7,955 nucleotides of DNA, from positions 1-7,955 of the forward strand of contig JAJZNY010000180.1 in assembly GCA_021852245.1 (NCBI GenBank), in the 5' to 3' direction. This DNA is from Planctomycetota bacterium (GTDB taxonomy: Bacteria > Planctomycetota > Phycisphaerae > WQYP01). Under the pieces are notes generated by a model. The model ran no database searches, was not told where the DNA came from, and saw only the letters and a program-made list of their open reading frames with translations. Within the stretch, counting starts at the first letter, position 1; each line of letters opens with the position of its first letter. The position numbers and the translations under genes are program-made. Below, piece after piece: positions 1-6,327 of this stretch.

Positions 1-94
1 GGATTGCATCACCCGGCAAACAGAAGATGTACCCCTCAACGGTCCATTGCGGATGGAGCAGCAGCGGCAGGGATGAAATATATTCGCTGGGCAT
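1..94 (-). CDS. possible 5' end of an unrecognised gene, cut by the window edge
   Basis: An ATG at 94-92 lies three bases after the lysA stop codon and opens a frame with no stop for 31 codons up to the window edge. It reads MPSEYISSLPLLLHPQWTVE and then continues with GYIFCLPGDAI. The close spacing to lysA on the same strand would suit translational coupling at the end of the operon. The Shine-Dalgarno match is weak: only a GAG inside the end of lysA. I do not recognise the family from so few residues. In GC-rich DNA a 31-codon open frame can occur by chance, and another minus frame is open here too, so this is a tentative call. Confidence 0.35.
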   Translation of the reverse strand, partial: MPSEYISSLPLLLHPQWTVEGYIFCLPGDAI

Positions 95-97
95 AAA

Positions 98-1378
98 TCA
101 AAGCTCGGCGGCGATCAGGTCGTGGTAAGTTTCGCGGCGGCGCACCACCTTCCATTCCCGTCCGCTCACGAGTACCTCGGCGGCACGCGGCCGGGCATTG
201 TATTGACTGCTCATGGCAAAACCGTAGGCACCGGCGGAAAACACCGCGATCAGATCGCCGCGCTTCAGCGGCGGCAGGTAGCGATCTTTCGCCAGATAAT
301 CGCCGCTCTCGCATACCGGACCGACGACATCCACTTTCTGATCACCCGGTGTCCGGAGGGAACTGCCGCGATGCGGCGGGGTAAGCGCACGGCCGGGATT
401 GACGGGCCAGATGAAATGATAACTTTCGTAGAGTGTGGGACGAATCAGATCATTCATTGCCGCATCGGCAATGACAAATTGCTTGCTTCCCCCCTGCTTG
501 GTGTAGGTTACCCGCGATACCAGAATACCGGCATTGCATGATATGGACCGCCCCGGTTCAAGAATAATCTTCAGTCCGCGGTCGCGCAGCAGAGGAACGA
601 TGGCGGCGGCGTAATCGGCGGCCGACGGTGCCTCGTTGCCTTCATAAAACGCCGCGAAACCCCCGCCGATATCGAGGGTATCAATGACGATTCCTTCCCG
701 CGCCAGCTCATCCATCAGCCCGAGCGCCTTGGTGATGGCGTCTACATAAGGCTGAACCGATTTAATCGGCGAGCCGATGTGCAGGTGCAGGCCGGAAAGG
801 GAGAGGTGCCGGGCCCGGGCGGCATCGCGGTAGAATGCGGCCGCACGATCGATATCCACGCCGAATTTGGTCTCTTTTTTTCCGGTGAGGGTTTTCACGT
901 GCGTTCCCGCGGAAGCGACGTCCGGATTCACACGGAGTGCTCCGCGTGCGGTTTTTCCCCTCAGGCCACAGATTCGGTCGATGTTCCAGAATTCCGCTTC
1001 GCTTTCAATATTAAATAGCAGGATGTCGGCATCCAACGCTTCATTAATTTCAGAATCGGTTTTTCCTACGCCCGCAAAGACGATCCCCTTTGGATCCCCC
1101 CCCGCCTGCAGAGCGCGAAAAAGTTCGCCGCCGGAAACCACATCAAACCCGCTGCCGAGCCCCGCAAGTGCACGGAGTATCGCGAGATTGCCGCAGGATT
1201 TAATGGAATAGCAGATAATCGGGCGCAGAGGTGCAAACGCCTCCGCCGTGCGCCGATAATGATTTTCAAGAGTGTTTCGGCTGTAAATATAGGTCGGCGT
1301 GCCGATTCGGGCGATAATGTCATCAACCGCGATGCCTTCGGCGTAAAGTTTTCCATCGATATAACTGAAATCGTCCAT
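98..1378 (-). CDS. lysA: diaminopimelate decarboxylase LysA
   Basis: PLP-dependent cytoplasmic enzyme that decarboxylates meso-diaminopimelate to L-lysine, the last step of the DAP pathway. The 426 residues have the fold-type III (alanine-racemase-like) layout. The PLP lysine is K60 in YSIKSC, SGFDVVSGGEL lies at about 77-86, the HLHIGS motif at 198-203, the glycine-rich DIGGGF at 236-241 and EPGR at 274-277. The C-terminal beta domain carries the substrate and dimer motif GPVCESGD at 353-360, with C356 and E357, and then AGAYGFAMSSQYNARPR. Length is normal for the family. A segment of about 20 residues (327-348, proline- and glycine-rich) before KVDVVGPVCESGD looks longer than in common LysA proteins. 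The ATG at 1378 follows a GGAG about ten bases upstream. The gene lies 34 bases after the TIM-barrel gene on the same strand, so the two are probably co-transcribed. Confidence 0.96.
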   Translation of the reverse strand: MDDFSYIDGKLYAEGIAVDDIIARIGTPTYIYSRNTLENHYRRTAEAFAPLRPIICYSIKSCGNLAILRALAGLGSGFDVVSGGELFRALQAGGDPKGIVFAGVGKTDSEINEALDADILLFNIESEAEFWNIDRICGLRGKTARGALRVNPDVASAGTHVKTLTGKKETKFGVDIDRAAAFYRDAARARHLSLSGLHLHIGSPIKSVQPYVDAITKALGLMDELAREGIVIDTLDIGGGFAAFYEGNEAPSAADYAAAIVPLLRDRGLKIILEPGRSISCNAGILVSRVTYTKQGGSKQFVIADAAMNDLIRPTLYESYHFIWPVNPGRALTPPHRGSSLRTPGDQKVDVVGPVCESGDYLAKDRYLPPLKRGDLIAVFSAGAYGFAMSSQYNARPRAAEVLVSGREWKVVRRRETYHDLIAAEL

Positions 1379-1412
1379 ACAGGCTCATCTCCACACGAGA
1401 ATAATCCGTTGG

Positions 1413-2237
1413 TCACATGTAACGCTGCAGATATTTCATCGCCTGCAGGGCGGCATCCTCCGCCGTGGTTTCATAGGGGTAGAGCTCGACCGTCACCCAC
1501 CCCTGATAGCCGACCTTGCGGATCATGCTGAAAACAGCGTCAAAATCGATGGCACCGGTGCCGGGAATCAGATGCTGATGCACTCGGTTGGCGGCGATAT
1601 CCTCCACATGGATGTGGGCGATGATGTCGTGGCAGGAGTCAATCACGGCAGCAGGGTCTTCCCCGACACAGAAAAAATGGCCTATGTCCGCGTTCATCCG
1701 CAGATGCGGATCGTTGATCCGATTGATAAATTCCCGGCATTGGGCGCTGGTTTCAATCAGCAGCCCCGGCTCGGGCTCAACGGTGAGCGTGATGTTCCGG
1801 CGGCGGGCCTCTGGCAATAATTGCGTAATACCGTCGGCGTATAAATCCAACGCGTTTTCCGCCGATTGCCCGGTCAGCGGGCCGCCGGGCTGAAGGGATA
1901 TCGTCGATGCCCCCAACTTCGCCGCCATTTCAATACACGCCGCCGTGTGCAATATTCTCTGTCGGCGTGCGGCAGGGTCAGGATCAATCCATGTCGGCCG
2001 GTAAGTATCTCCCAAGGCGAAAAGGGTGAAAGCATTGATATTGGATATCTGCAGGCGTAATTGCCGAAGCTGCGTAAGCAGAGCCGCCACCCGCTCCGGC
2101 GGCATGTGCGGCGGATAGGCGTGCGGGATATCCGCCATGATCTCAACGCCGCTGTAACCGCACGACGCAATGGACGTTACCGCCTCCTCAAGTGATGTGC
2201 GTTTGAAGGCGTTGGTGGAAAATGCAAATTGGGTCAT
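1413..2237 (-). CDS. sugar phosphate isomerase/epimerase-like TIM-barrel protein
   Basis: A 274-residue protein of the xylose isomerase-like / AP endonuclease family 2 TIM-barrel superfamily, which includes IolI, hydroxypyruvate isomerase and ketose 3-epimerases. It opens with FAFSTNAFKRTSLEEAVTSI and then GYSGVEIMAD, typical of strands 1 and 2. Likely metal ligands are E154 (TVEPEPG), D184 and H187 (NADIGHF), H210 (HIHVEDI) and E251 (TVELYPY), the expected E-D-H-E set, so the enzyme is probably active and uses a divalent metal. HLIPGTGAIDFDAVF at about 222-236 is a common late-barrel motif. No signal peptide is visible, so it should be cytosolic. The substrate cannot be told from sequence. 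Its place before lysA suggests co-transcription but does not prove a role in lysine synthesis. ATG at 2237 has only a weak upstream GGAAG. Confidence 0.85.
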   Translation of the reverse strand: MTQFAFSTNAFKRTSLEEAVTSIASCGYSGVEIMADIPHAYPPHMPPERVAALLTQLRQLRLQISNINAFTLFALGDTYRPTWIDPDPAARRQRILHTAACIEMAAKLGASTISLQPGGPLTGQSAENALDLYADGITQLLPEARRRNITLTVEPEPGLLIETSAQCREFINRINDPHLRMNADIGHFFCVGEDPAAVIDSCHDIIAHIHVEDIAANRVHQHLIPGTGAIDFDAVFSMIRKVGYQGWVTVELYPYETTAEDAALQAMKYLQRYM

Positions 2238-2349
2238 GGATTAGGAACTTCCACCCTATGGCGAGCCGCCGACGGATGATACCCCTCGGCGAAGGCCTGC
2301 GAGCGGCACAGAAAAGCCGGGAAACATCTGAGGCCCCATTCACATCGCG

Positions 2350-2364
2350 CCGGAGAACCTCCGG
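2350..2364 (-). other. short perfect hairpin in the rplK-TIM gene spacer
   Basis: CCGGAG, a three-base loop and CTCCGG form a perfect 6-bp inverted repeat, located 17 bases downstream (minus strand) of the larger hairpin after rplK. No U-run follows. It may be part of a terminator or processing region, or may be chance in GC-rich spacer DNA. Confidence 0.3.
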
Positions 2365-2381
2365 ATGCCTGATATCCGTGC

Positions 2382-2403
2382 TGCGACCCCCCGCCGGGTC
2401 GCA
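2382..2403 (-). terminator. candidate hairpin terminator after rplK, without U-tract
   Basis: TGCGACCC and GGGTCGCA pair perfectly over 8 bp around a six-base loop, starting five bases after the rplK stop codon on the minus strand. The position and strength suit a transcript end or a 3' stabilising hairpin for the ribosomal protein mRNA. No T-run follows on the minus strand, so it does not meet the classical intrinsic terminator pattern. It may work with Rho, only protect the 3' end, or allow read-through into the TIM-barrel gene and lysA. Confidence 0.4.
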
Positions 2404-2408
2404 AGCAG

Positions 2409-2840
2409 TCAGTCGATGACTTCGACGCCCATGGATCGGGCGGAACCGGCCAGCGTTTTCATTGCGCTGTCGACCGATCCTGCATTGAGATCGGGCAGTT
2501 TGGTTTCGGCCAGTTTACGCAGTTGGGCCTTGGTGATTTTGCCGACCTTTTTCTTATTCGGTTCTCCGCTCCCCTTTTCAAGGTTGATGGCATCTTTGAT
2601 CATCACGGATGCGGGCGGCGTCTTGATGACAAAATCAAAGGTGCGGTCGGAATAGACCGTGACTTCCACACCAACAACCTTGCCCTTGAGGGCGGCGGTG
2701 GCGGCATTGAAGCGGGTAATGAACTGGCCGGGGTTCACACCGTTGGCACCGAGCACGGGGCCGATCGGCGGCGCCGGAGTCGCGGTCCCTCCGGGAGCCT
2801 GCATCTTGAATTTTTTAACAATTTCCTTAGCCTTAGCCAT
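2409..2840 (-). CDS. rplK: 50S ribosomal protein L11
   Basis: L11 binds the GTPase-associated region of 23S rRNA and forms the base of the L10-L12 stalk used by EF-Tu and EF-G. The 143 residues match the usual length. The N-terminal domain (about 8-70) has the proline-rich helix TPAPPIGPVLGANGVNPGQF at 21-40, the region that contacts thiostrepton in other bacteria. The linker TPPAS is at 74-78. The C-terminal RNA-binding domain runs to the end with GKITKAQLRKLAE and the conserved tail GSARSMGVEVID. The ATG at 2840 has a GAGG seven bases upstream. It is the last ribosomal gene of the cluster: rplA, which normally follows, is not adjacent, and a hairpin-rich spacer comes next. Confidence 0.98.
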   Translation of the reverse strand: MAKAKEIVKKFKMQAPGGTATPAPPIGPVLGANGVNPGQFITRFNAATAALKGKVVGVEVTVYSDRTFDFVIKTPPASVMIKDAINLEKGSGEPNKKKVGKITKAQLRKLAETKLPDLNAGSVDSAMKTLAGSARSMGVEVID

Positions 2841-2934
2841 GAATCAACCTCATATTACGCCGGCAGTCCGTCAATCCCTGTGCGGCCCGCCCCGTTCTGC
2901 CACAAAAACACAATCTCTTCTATGGGGACCGATA

Positions 2935-3213
2935 TCAGCCGAGCGGCGGCTGGTATGAATCCCTCGCCATCACACGAACATTTTTACGACCATCTGCAGG
3001 CAACTTGGTCCGCCACTGTCGAATTTTACGCCGCAGCGGCAGCACGACAAAAAACAAAAACGTCACCACTATCGCGGCTATCAGTACGATGGCAAATCCG
3101 AAAATCATCAGCGGCACCAGAACAATGAGTGCCACGACCACCCACATCCAGTGCGATACAAGGGCACCGGTTCGCTTCTCGGATTCCGGAGGACTGAGAA
3201 ACAGGATTCGCAT
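2935..3213 (-). CDS. unrecognised small membrane protein between nusG and rplK
   Basis: A 92-residue protein that I cannot assign to a family. The frame stays open upstream into nusG, but the start chosen is the ATG at 3213 because AGGAGAAAAGGCGAC lies directly before it, an excellent Shine-Dalgarno site that overlaps the nusG stop region; the nusG stop codon ends 13 bases before this ATG. Residues 1-21 are polar (MRILFLSPPESEKRTGALVS). Residues 22-60 are a hydrophobic stretch of 39 residues with a proline at 34, enough for one long helix or a two-helix hairpin. A basic stretch RRKIRQWRTK (61-70) follows, and the tail is GRKNVRVMARDSYQPPLG. The basic tail should stay in the cytoplasm. Tight spacing and the ribosome site indicate co-translation with nusG and rplK. 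A role in secretion or membrane-linked translation is only a guess from context. Confidence 0.75.
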   Translation of the reverse strand: MRILFLSPPESEKRTGALVSHWMWVVVALIVLVPLMIFGFAIVLIAAIVVTFLFFVVLPLRRKIRQWRTKLPADGRKNVRVMARDSYQPPLG

Positions 3214-3226
3214 GTCGCCTTTTCTC

Positions 3227-3832
3227 CTAGTCTCCCGCTCCCGCCGGCGCACCACCGTCCTGAATCTTCTCCAACTGCCAATACTCCAATTCAAGCGGTG
3301 TCGAACGCCCGAAGATGGATACAATAACGCGGACAAGTCCTTTTTCAGAGTTAATCTCGTCCACCTCTCCTTCGAAGCTTTCGAAGGGACCTTCGCGAAT
3401 TTTAACCTGATCGCCCTTGCGGAATTCCACCTTGACGGAACTTCCGGCATCCGGCTTTTCCGCCTCGGCGATGATCTTTTCTACTTCCTTGGCGCCCATC
3501 GGACTGGGCTTGTTACGTTCTCCGATAAAATCCCCAGCTCCCTGGATATCCCGGAAGGCATACCATGCACGCTCCGGAATTTTGCCATCTTTTTCCAGTA
3601 CCATTTCGACGAACACATAACCGGGATAGAGTTTATGCTCCGCAACTTTCTGCTGGCCGGACTTGACACGCTTGACACGTTCGCGAGGCACCAGAACGCG
3701 GCCGATAAGATCGTCCAAGCCTTCCGCTTTTATTTTCCGTTCTAATTTATCGCGCACATAATCTTCACGATTCGATGCCACCTTGAGCACGAACCATTGC
3801 ATATTGGTAACGGTGGTTTGAGCTTCAGCCAT
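3227..3832 (-). CDS. nusG: transcription termination/antitermination protein NusG
   Basis: NusG binds the RNA polymerase clamp to raise processivity, and links polymerase to Rho or to ribosomal protein S10 through its C-terminal KOW domain. The 201 residues are of normal length. The NGN domain begins at MQWFVLKVASNREDYVRDKL (11-30) and includes VLVPRERVKRVKSGQ and LYPGYVFVEM (68-77). The KOW domain spans about 137-190 with FRKGDQVKIREGPFESFEGE and then VIVSIFGRSTPLELEYWQLEKI. A short glycine- and alanine-rich tail follows. The ATG at 3832 has AGGA just upstream; the internal ATG at 3802 lacks a ribosome site, so a ten-residue leader before the NGN domain is kept. It lies 68 bases after secE in the same operon. 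Confidence 0.98.
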   Translation of the reverse strand: MAEAQTTVTNMQWFVLKVASNREDYVRDKLERKIKAEGLDDLIGRVLVPRERVKRVKSGQQKVAEHKLYPGYVFVEMVLEKDGKIPERAWYAFRDIQGAGDFIGERNKPSPMGAKEVEKIIAEAEKPDAGSSVKVEFRKGDQVKIREGPFESFEGEVDEINSEKGLVRVIVSIFGRSTPLELEYWQLEKIQDGGAPAGAGD

Positions 3833-3900
3833 AATATCCTGTTAACCCTGTTCAATATTCCGGCTCTTGGCGGAACGAGCCGCCCCCAAGCCACCCTATT

Positions 3901-4290
3901 TTAACGCAAAATGTGGATTTTTTGAAACAACCAGACAAATCCACCATCGACTAACCAGAGCATGGCCGCGAGACCGAGCGTCATCAAAATGACCAGCCGA
4001 GTAGAACGGACGACTCCAGCAGGCGTCGGCCAAACTACCTTGCGCATTTCGCTTTCGGTCAGGATCATGAAATCGGCATTTTTTGGCCGGTTTACGACTA
4101 AAAATGCCAAGAAAACGCCGAATCCGGCGATTACGATTGAGACGACCGCCTGAACATATTTGGGTTGCGTGGGGATGATGCGATGCAGAGTCCAGTGGAT
4201 GGCCAACAGGGTCATGATGGCAACCCCAACGGCGGTTCCAATGCGTACCGCCCGCCCCTGTTCTTTTTTGTATATTTTGAAAAATGACAC
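3901..4290 (-). CDS. secE: preprotein translocase subunit SecE
   Basis: SecE is the clamp subunit of the SecYEG channel in the inner membrane. Read from GTG at 4290 it has 129 residues and starts MSFFKIYKKEQGRAVRIG. Three hydrophobic helices are visible at about 17-37, 45-66 and 98-121. The conserved cytoplasmic amphipathic helix LTESEMRKVVWPT (78-89) comes just before the last one and identifies the family. Three helices, rather than one, give a length like the enterobacterial form. The start is uncertain: GTG 4290 has GAGG about eleven bases upstream; TTG 4314 and ATG 4362 are in-frame alternatives, the last only 16 bases from the tRNA-Trp 3' end and without a spaced Shine-Dalgarno site. 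The open frame continues into the tRNA, so still longer starts are wrong. It is followed by nusG, as in most bacteria. Confidence 0.93.
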   Translation of the reverse strand: MSFFKIYKKEQGRAVRIGTAVGVAIMTLLAIHWTLHRIIPTQPKYVQAVVSIVIAGFGVFLAFLVVNRPKNADFMILTESEMRKVVWPTPAGVVRSTRLVILMTLGLAAMLWLVDGGFVWLFQKIHILR

Positions 4291-4377
4291 GCCGCTATTC
4301 GCCTCGTAATTCAAGCTAACCCCCGGAACACCCCGGGACGACTCCGTAACTCTGCGCACCATCTCGATGCGGGGCAA

Positions 4378-4450
4378 CACGACAGGCAGGAATCGAACCT
4401 GCAACCTTCGGTTTTGGAGACCGACGCTCTGCCAGTTGAGCTACTGTCGT
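4378..4450 (-). tRNA. tRNA-Trp (anticodon CCA)
   Basis: A full 73-base cloverleaf can be folded. The acceptor stem is ACGACAG with CTGTCGT (7 perfect pairs), followed by U8-A9, D stem GCTC/GAGC, anticodon stem TCGGT/ACCGA with loop CTCCAAA, variable region AGGTT, and T stem GCAGG/CCTGC with loop TTCGATT. The anticodon CCA (plus-strand positions 4415-4417) reads UGG. The discriminator base is G, as expected for tryptophan. No CCA end is encoded. A tRNA-Trp next to secE-nusG is the classic arrangement. Confidence 0.97.
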
Positions 4451-4481
4451 AACAGATTTTCAAGCTGGCGGCCCGAAACGG

Positions 4482-4640
4482 CTATTTGCCCTTCTTGACC
4501 TTATGCTCCGTGTGCTTTCGTAGCCGTGGCGAAAACTTTGAAAACGTCTTCTTCGTGTCAAATTCCTTCGGATTGATGGTAATCCGATAGTTTAAATCTT
4601 TAGTTTCGCTGCACACCAGCCAGACCCATTCACGAGCCAT
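4482..4640 (-). CDS. rpmG: 50S ribosomal protein L33, cysteine-poor form
   Basis: Small large-subunit protein near the ribosomal E site. The 52 residues begin MAREWVWLVCSETKDLNYRI and continue TINPKEFDTKKTFSKF; SPRLRKHTEHKVKKGK closes the protein. The pattern NYxxTxN...KK.F..F.P...KHT.HK is that of L33. Of the four zinc-binding cysteines in the C+ form, only C10 remains: the second position of the first pair is T13, and the second pair is replaced by S37 and L40. It is therefore a zinc-independent (C-) form. The ATG at 4640 has GGAG about ten bases upstream. It lies between tuf and tRNA-Trp, a usual place for rpmG in many bacteria. Confidence 0.93.
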   Translation of the reverse strand: MAREWVWLVCSETKDLNYRITINPKEFDTKKTFSKFSPRLRKHTEHKVKKGK

Positions 4641-4782
4641 GATTCATTCACTCCATGTTTTGTACACCGGCCATGCCACCGGTACTTTCATTCCCGGAAG
4701 GACAACGCTGGCCTGACAGCACCACCATCGGAATGCAACTCCAACTATCGGGCTGGATGGCAACATTCCCAGGCGACTCCGA

Positions 4783-4811
4783 ATGATAGCCGATACGCCT
4801 CCGGTTACCAA
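4783..4811 (-). promoter_or_regulatory. candidate internal promoter upstream of rpmG-secE-nusG
   Basis: On the minus strand TTGGTA (4811-4806) and TATCAT (4788-4783) are separated by exactly 17 bases, matching 4/6 and 5/6 of the sigma-70 consensus. It lies in the 239-base tuf-rpmG spacer, with a predicted start near 4776 and a leader of about 135 bases. It could drive rpmG, tRNA-Trp, secE, nusG and rplK independently of tuf. This rests on sequence match only. Confidence 0.4.
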
Positions 4812-4879
4812 ATAAATAGATTGGGAGCCGCAGACTTTACAGTCGTTCGCGACCCCCAATCCGATGTATCGAACATCAA

Positions 4880-6091
4880 TCAGGCGATGATCTTGGTCAC
4901 AACGCCTGCACCCACGGTGCGTCCACCCTCACGGATGGCAAATCGAACGCCCTGTTCCATGGCAATGGGGCAATCGCCAAGATCGACGGTGATCTTGACA
5001 TTATCGCCCGGCATCACCATTTCCGCGCCGTTGGCCGGTTCAAGCGAGCCGGTCACATCGGTGGTACGGAAGTAGAACTGCGGCCGATATCCTTTGAAGA
5101 AGGCCGTATGGCGACCCCCTTCATCTTTGGTCAGCACATAGATTTCCGCTTCAAACTTGGTGTGCGGGGTGATGGAGCCCGGCTTGGCCAGCACCTGACC
5201 GCGTTCGAGCTCTTCCTTTTCCACACCACGCAGGAGCAGACCCACGTTATCACCCGGAATAGCCTGATCCAGAGTCTTCTGGAACATTTCAACGCCGGTG
5301 ACGACCGTCTTTTTGGGTTCTTTCTTCAGACCGACGATTTCCACTTCATCGTTGACCTTGATGGTTCCGCGTTCCACACGGCCGGTTCCGACCGTACCGC
5401 GGCCCTTGATGGAAAACACGTCTTCAATGGGCATGAGGAAAGGCTTGTCCACTTCGCGGACCGGCTCCGGAATATAGGTATCCAAAGCCTCGACCAGCTT
5501 CATGATCGGCTCGATGGCCTTGGCATCCGTCGGGTTTTTGAGCGCGTTGACCGCGGCGCCGCGGATGACAGGCACTTCATCGCCGGGGAATTTGTATTTG
5601 CTCAGGAGTTCGCGAATTTCAAGCTCGACGAGTTCCAGCAGTTCAGGATCATCCACAAGATCGACCTTATTGAGGAACACGACGATCCGCGGCACGTTCA
5701 CCTGACGGGCCAGAAGGACGTGTTCACGGGTCTGGGGCATCGGACCGTCAACGGCGGATACCACGAGGATCGCGCCATCCATCTGCGCGGCGCCGGTGAT
5801 CATATTCTTGACGAAGTCGGCGTGGCCCGGGCAGTCAATGTGAGCGTAGTGCCGCTTGTCCGATTCATATTCCACGTGGGAGACGGCAATGGTCACGATT
5901 TTGGAAGGATCGCGCCGACCCTGCTTTTCAGAGGCCTTTGCCACTGAATCATAAGATACCGCCGACGCCAGACCCTTTTGAGCCAGCACGGTTGTCAATG
6001 CGGCGGTGAGAGTGGTCTTGCCATGGTCAATGTGACCGATGGTGCCAACGTTTACGTGGGGCTTTTTACGTTCAAATACGCCCTTAGCCAT
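4880..6091 (-). CDS. tuf: elongation factor Tu
   Basis: EF-Tu delivers aminoacyl-tRNA to the ribosomal A site as a GTP complex. The 403 residues contain the G domain (about 1-210) with GHIDHGKT at 19-26, DCPGH at 86-90 (including the catalytic histidine H90) and NKVD at 141-144. Domain 2 includes [13 protein letters not shown] at about 230-242. Domain 3 ends with [17 protein letters not shown]. Switch I is unusual: instead of the common KARGITINTSHVEY it reads [19 protein letters not shown] (57-75), a net gain of five residues with the magnesium-binding threonine probably kept as T67. G5 is AAV (179-181) rather than SAL. The remaining conserved regions look intact, so the protein should be functional. 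The ATG at 6091 has a strong GGAGG upstream. It follows tRNA-Thr by 163 bases and is probably co-transcribed with it. Confidence 0.99.
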   Translation of the reverse strand: MAKGVFERKKPHVNVGTIGHIDHGKTTLTAALTTVLAQKGLASAVSYDSVAKASEKQGRRDPSKIVTIAVSHVEYESDKRHYAHIDCPGHADFVKNMITGAAQMDGAILVVSAVDGPMPQTREHVLLARQVNVPRIVVFLNKVDLVDDPELLELVELEIRELLSKYKFPGDEVPVIRGAAVNALKNPTDAKAIEPIMKLVEALDTYIPEPVREVDKPFLMPIEDVFSIKGRGTVGTGRVERGTIKVNDEVEIVGLKKEPKKTVVTGVEMFQKTLDQAIPGDNVGLLLRGVEKEELERGQVLAKPGSITPHTKFEAEIYVLTKDEGGRHTAFFKGYRPQFYFRTTDVTGSLEPANGAEMVMPGDNVKITVDLGDCPIAMEQGVRFAIREGGRTVGAGVVTKIIA

Positions 6092-6131
6092 GTGAATAAA
6101 CCTCCTACGGTTAAAAACATCTCAATTTATT

Positions 6132-6160
6132 TGACCCGACCGGCTTACACTGCCGGGTCA
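6132..6160 (-). promoter_or_regulatory. structured tuf leader with two competing hairpins
   Basis: In the RNA sense, TGACCCG and CGGGTCA can pair over 7 bp around a 15-base loop. Alternatively CCGGC and GCCGG can pair around AGTGTAA, extended by further pairs past one bulged C. The two folds share bases and exclude each other. The element is 40 bases before the tuf start codon and is not followed by a U-run. It could be a processing, stability or translational control element; no function is proven. Confidence 0.35.
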
Positions 6161-6254
6161 GTATCCAACCCAATCACTGCGAAATCGACGGCGTTTCGGG
6201 CATTTCTTCGGCATGCCACGCCGGGATCAACACGCTGCCACCCGCACAATCGAT

Positions 6255-6327
<73 letters not shown>

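Noticed and set aside
3369..3387. Perfect 8-bp inverted repeat with a 3-base loop inside nusG
   Set aside because: It arises from repeated Phe-Glu codons (TTC GAA) in the conserved FESFEG segment of the KOW domain, so codon repetition explains it.
3214..3450. Upstream extension of the small membrane gene into nusG
   Set aside because: The added residues are a frame-shifted reading of nusG; the strong ribosome site directly before 3213 marks the real start.
4644..4859. A 71-residue minus-strand frame with a CKVCG motif between tuf and rpmG
   Set aside because: It needs a TTG start without a ribosome site, crosses the internal promoter candidate and has no recognisable domain. Coding is not excluded but not supported.
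5108..5947. A 279-codon open frame on the plus strand opposite tuf
   Set aside because: It is an antisense shadow of the highly conserved tuf gene; its residues (many H, F, D) reflect the tuf codons and show no family match.
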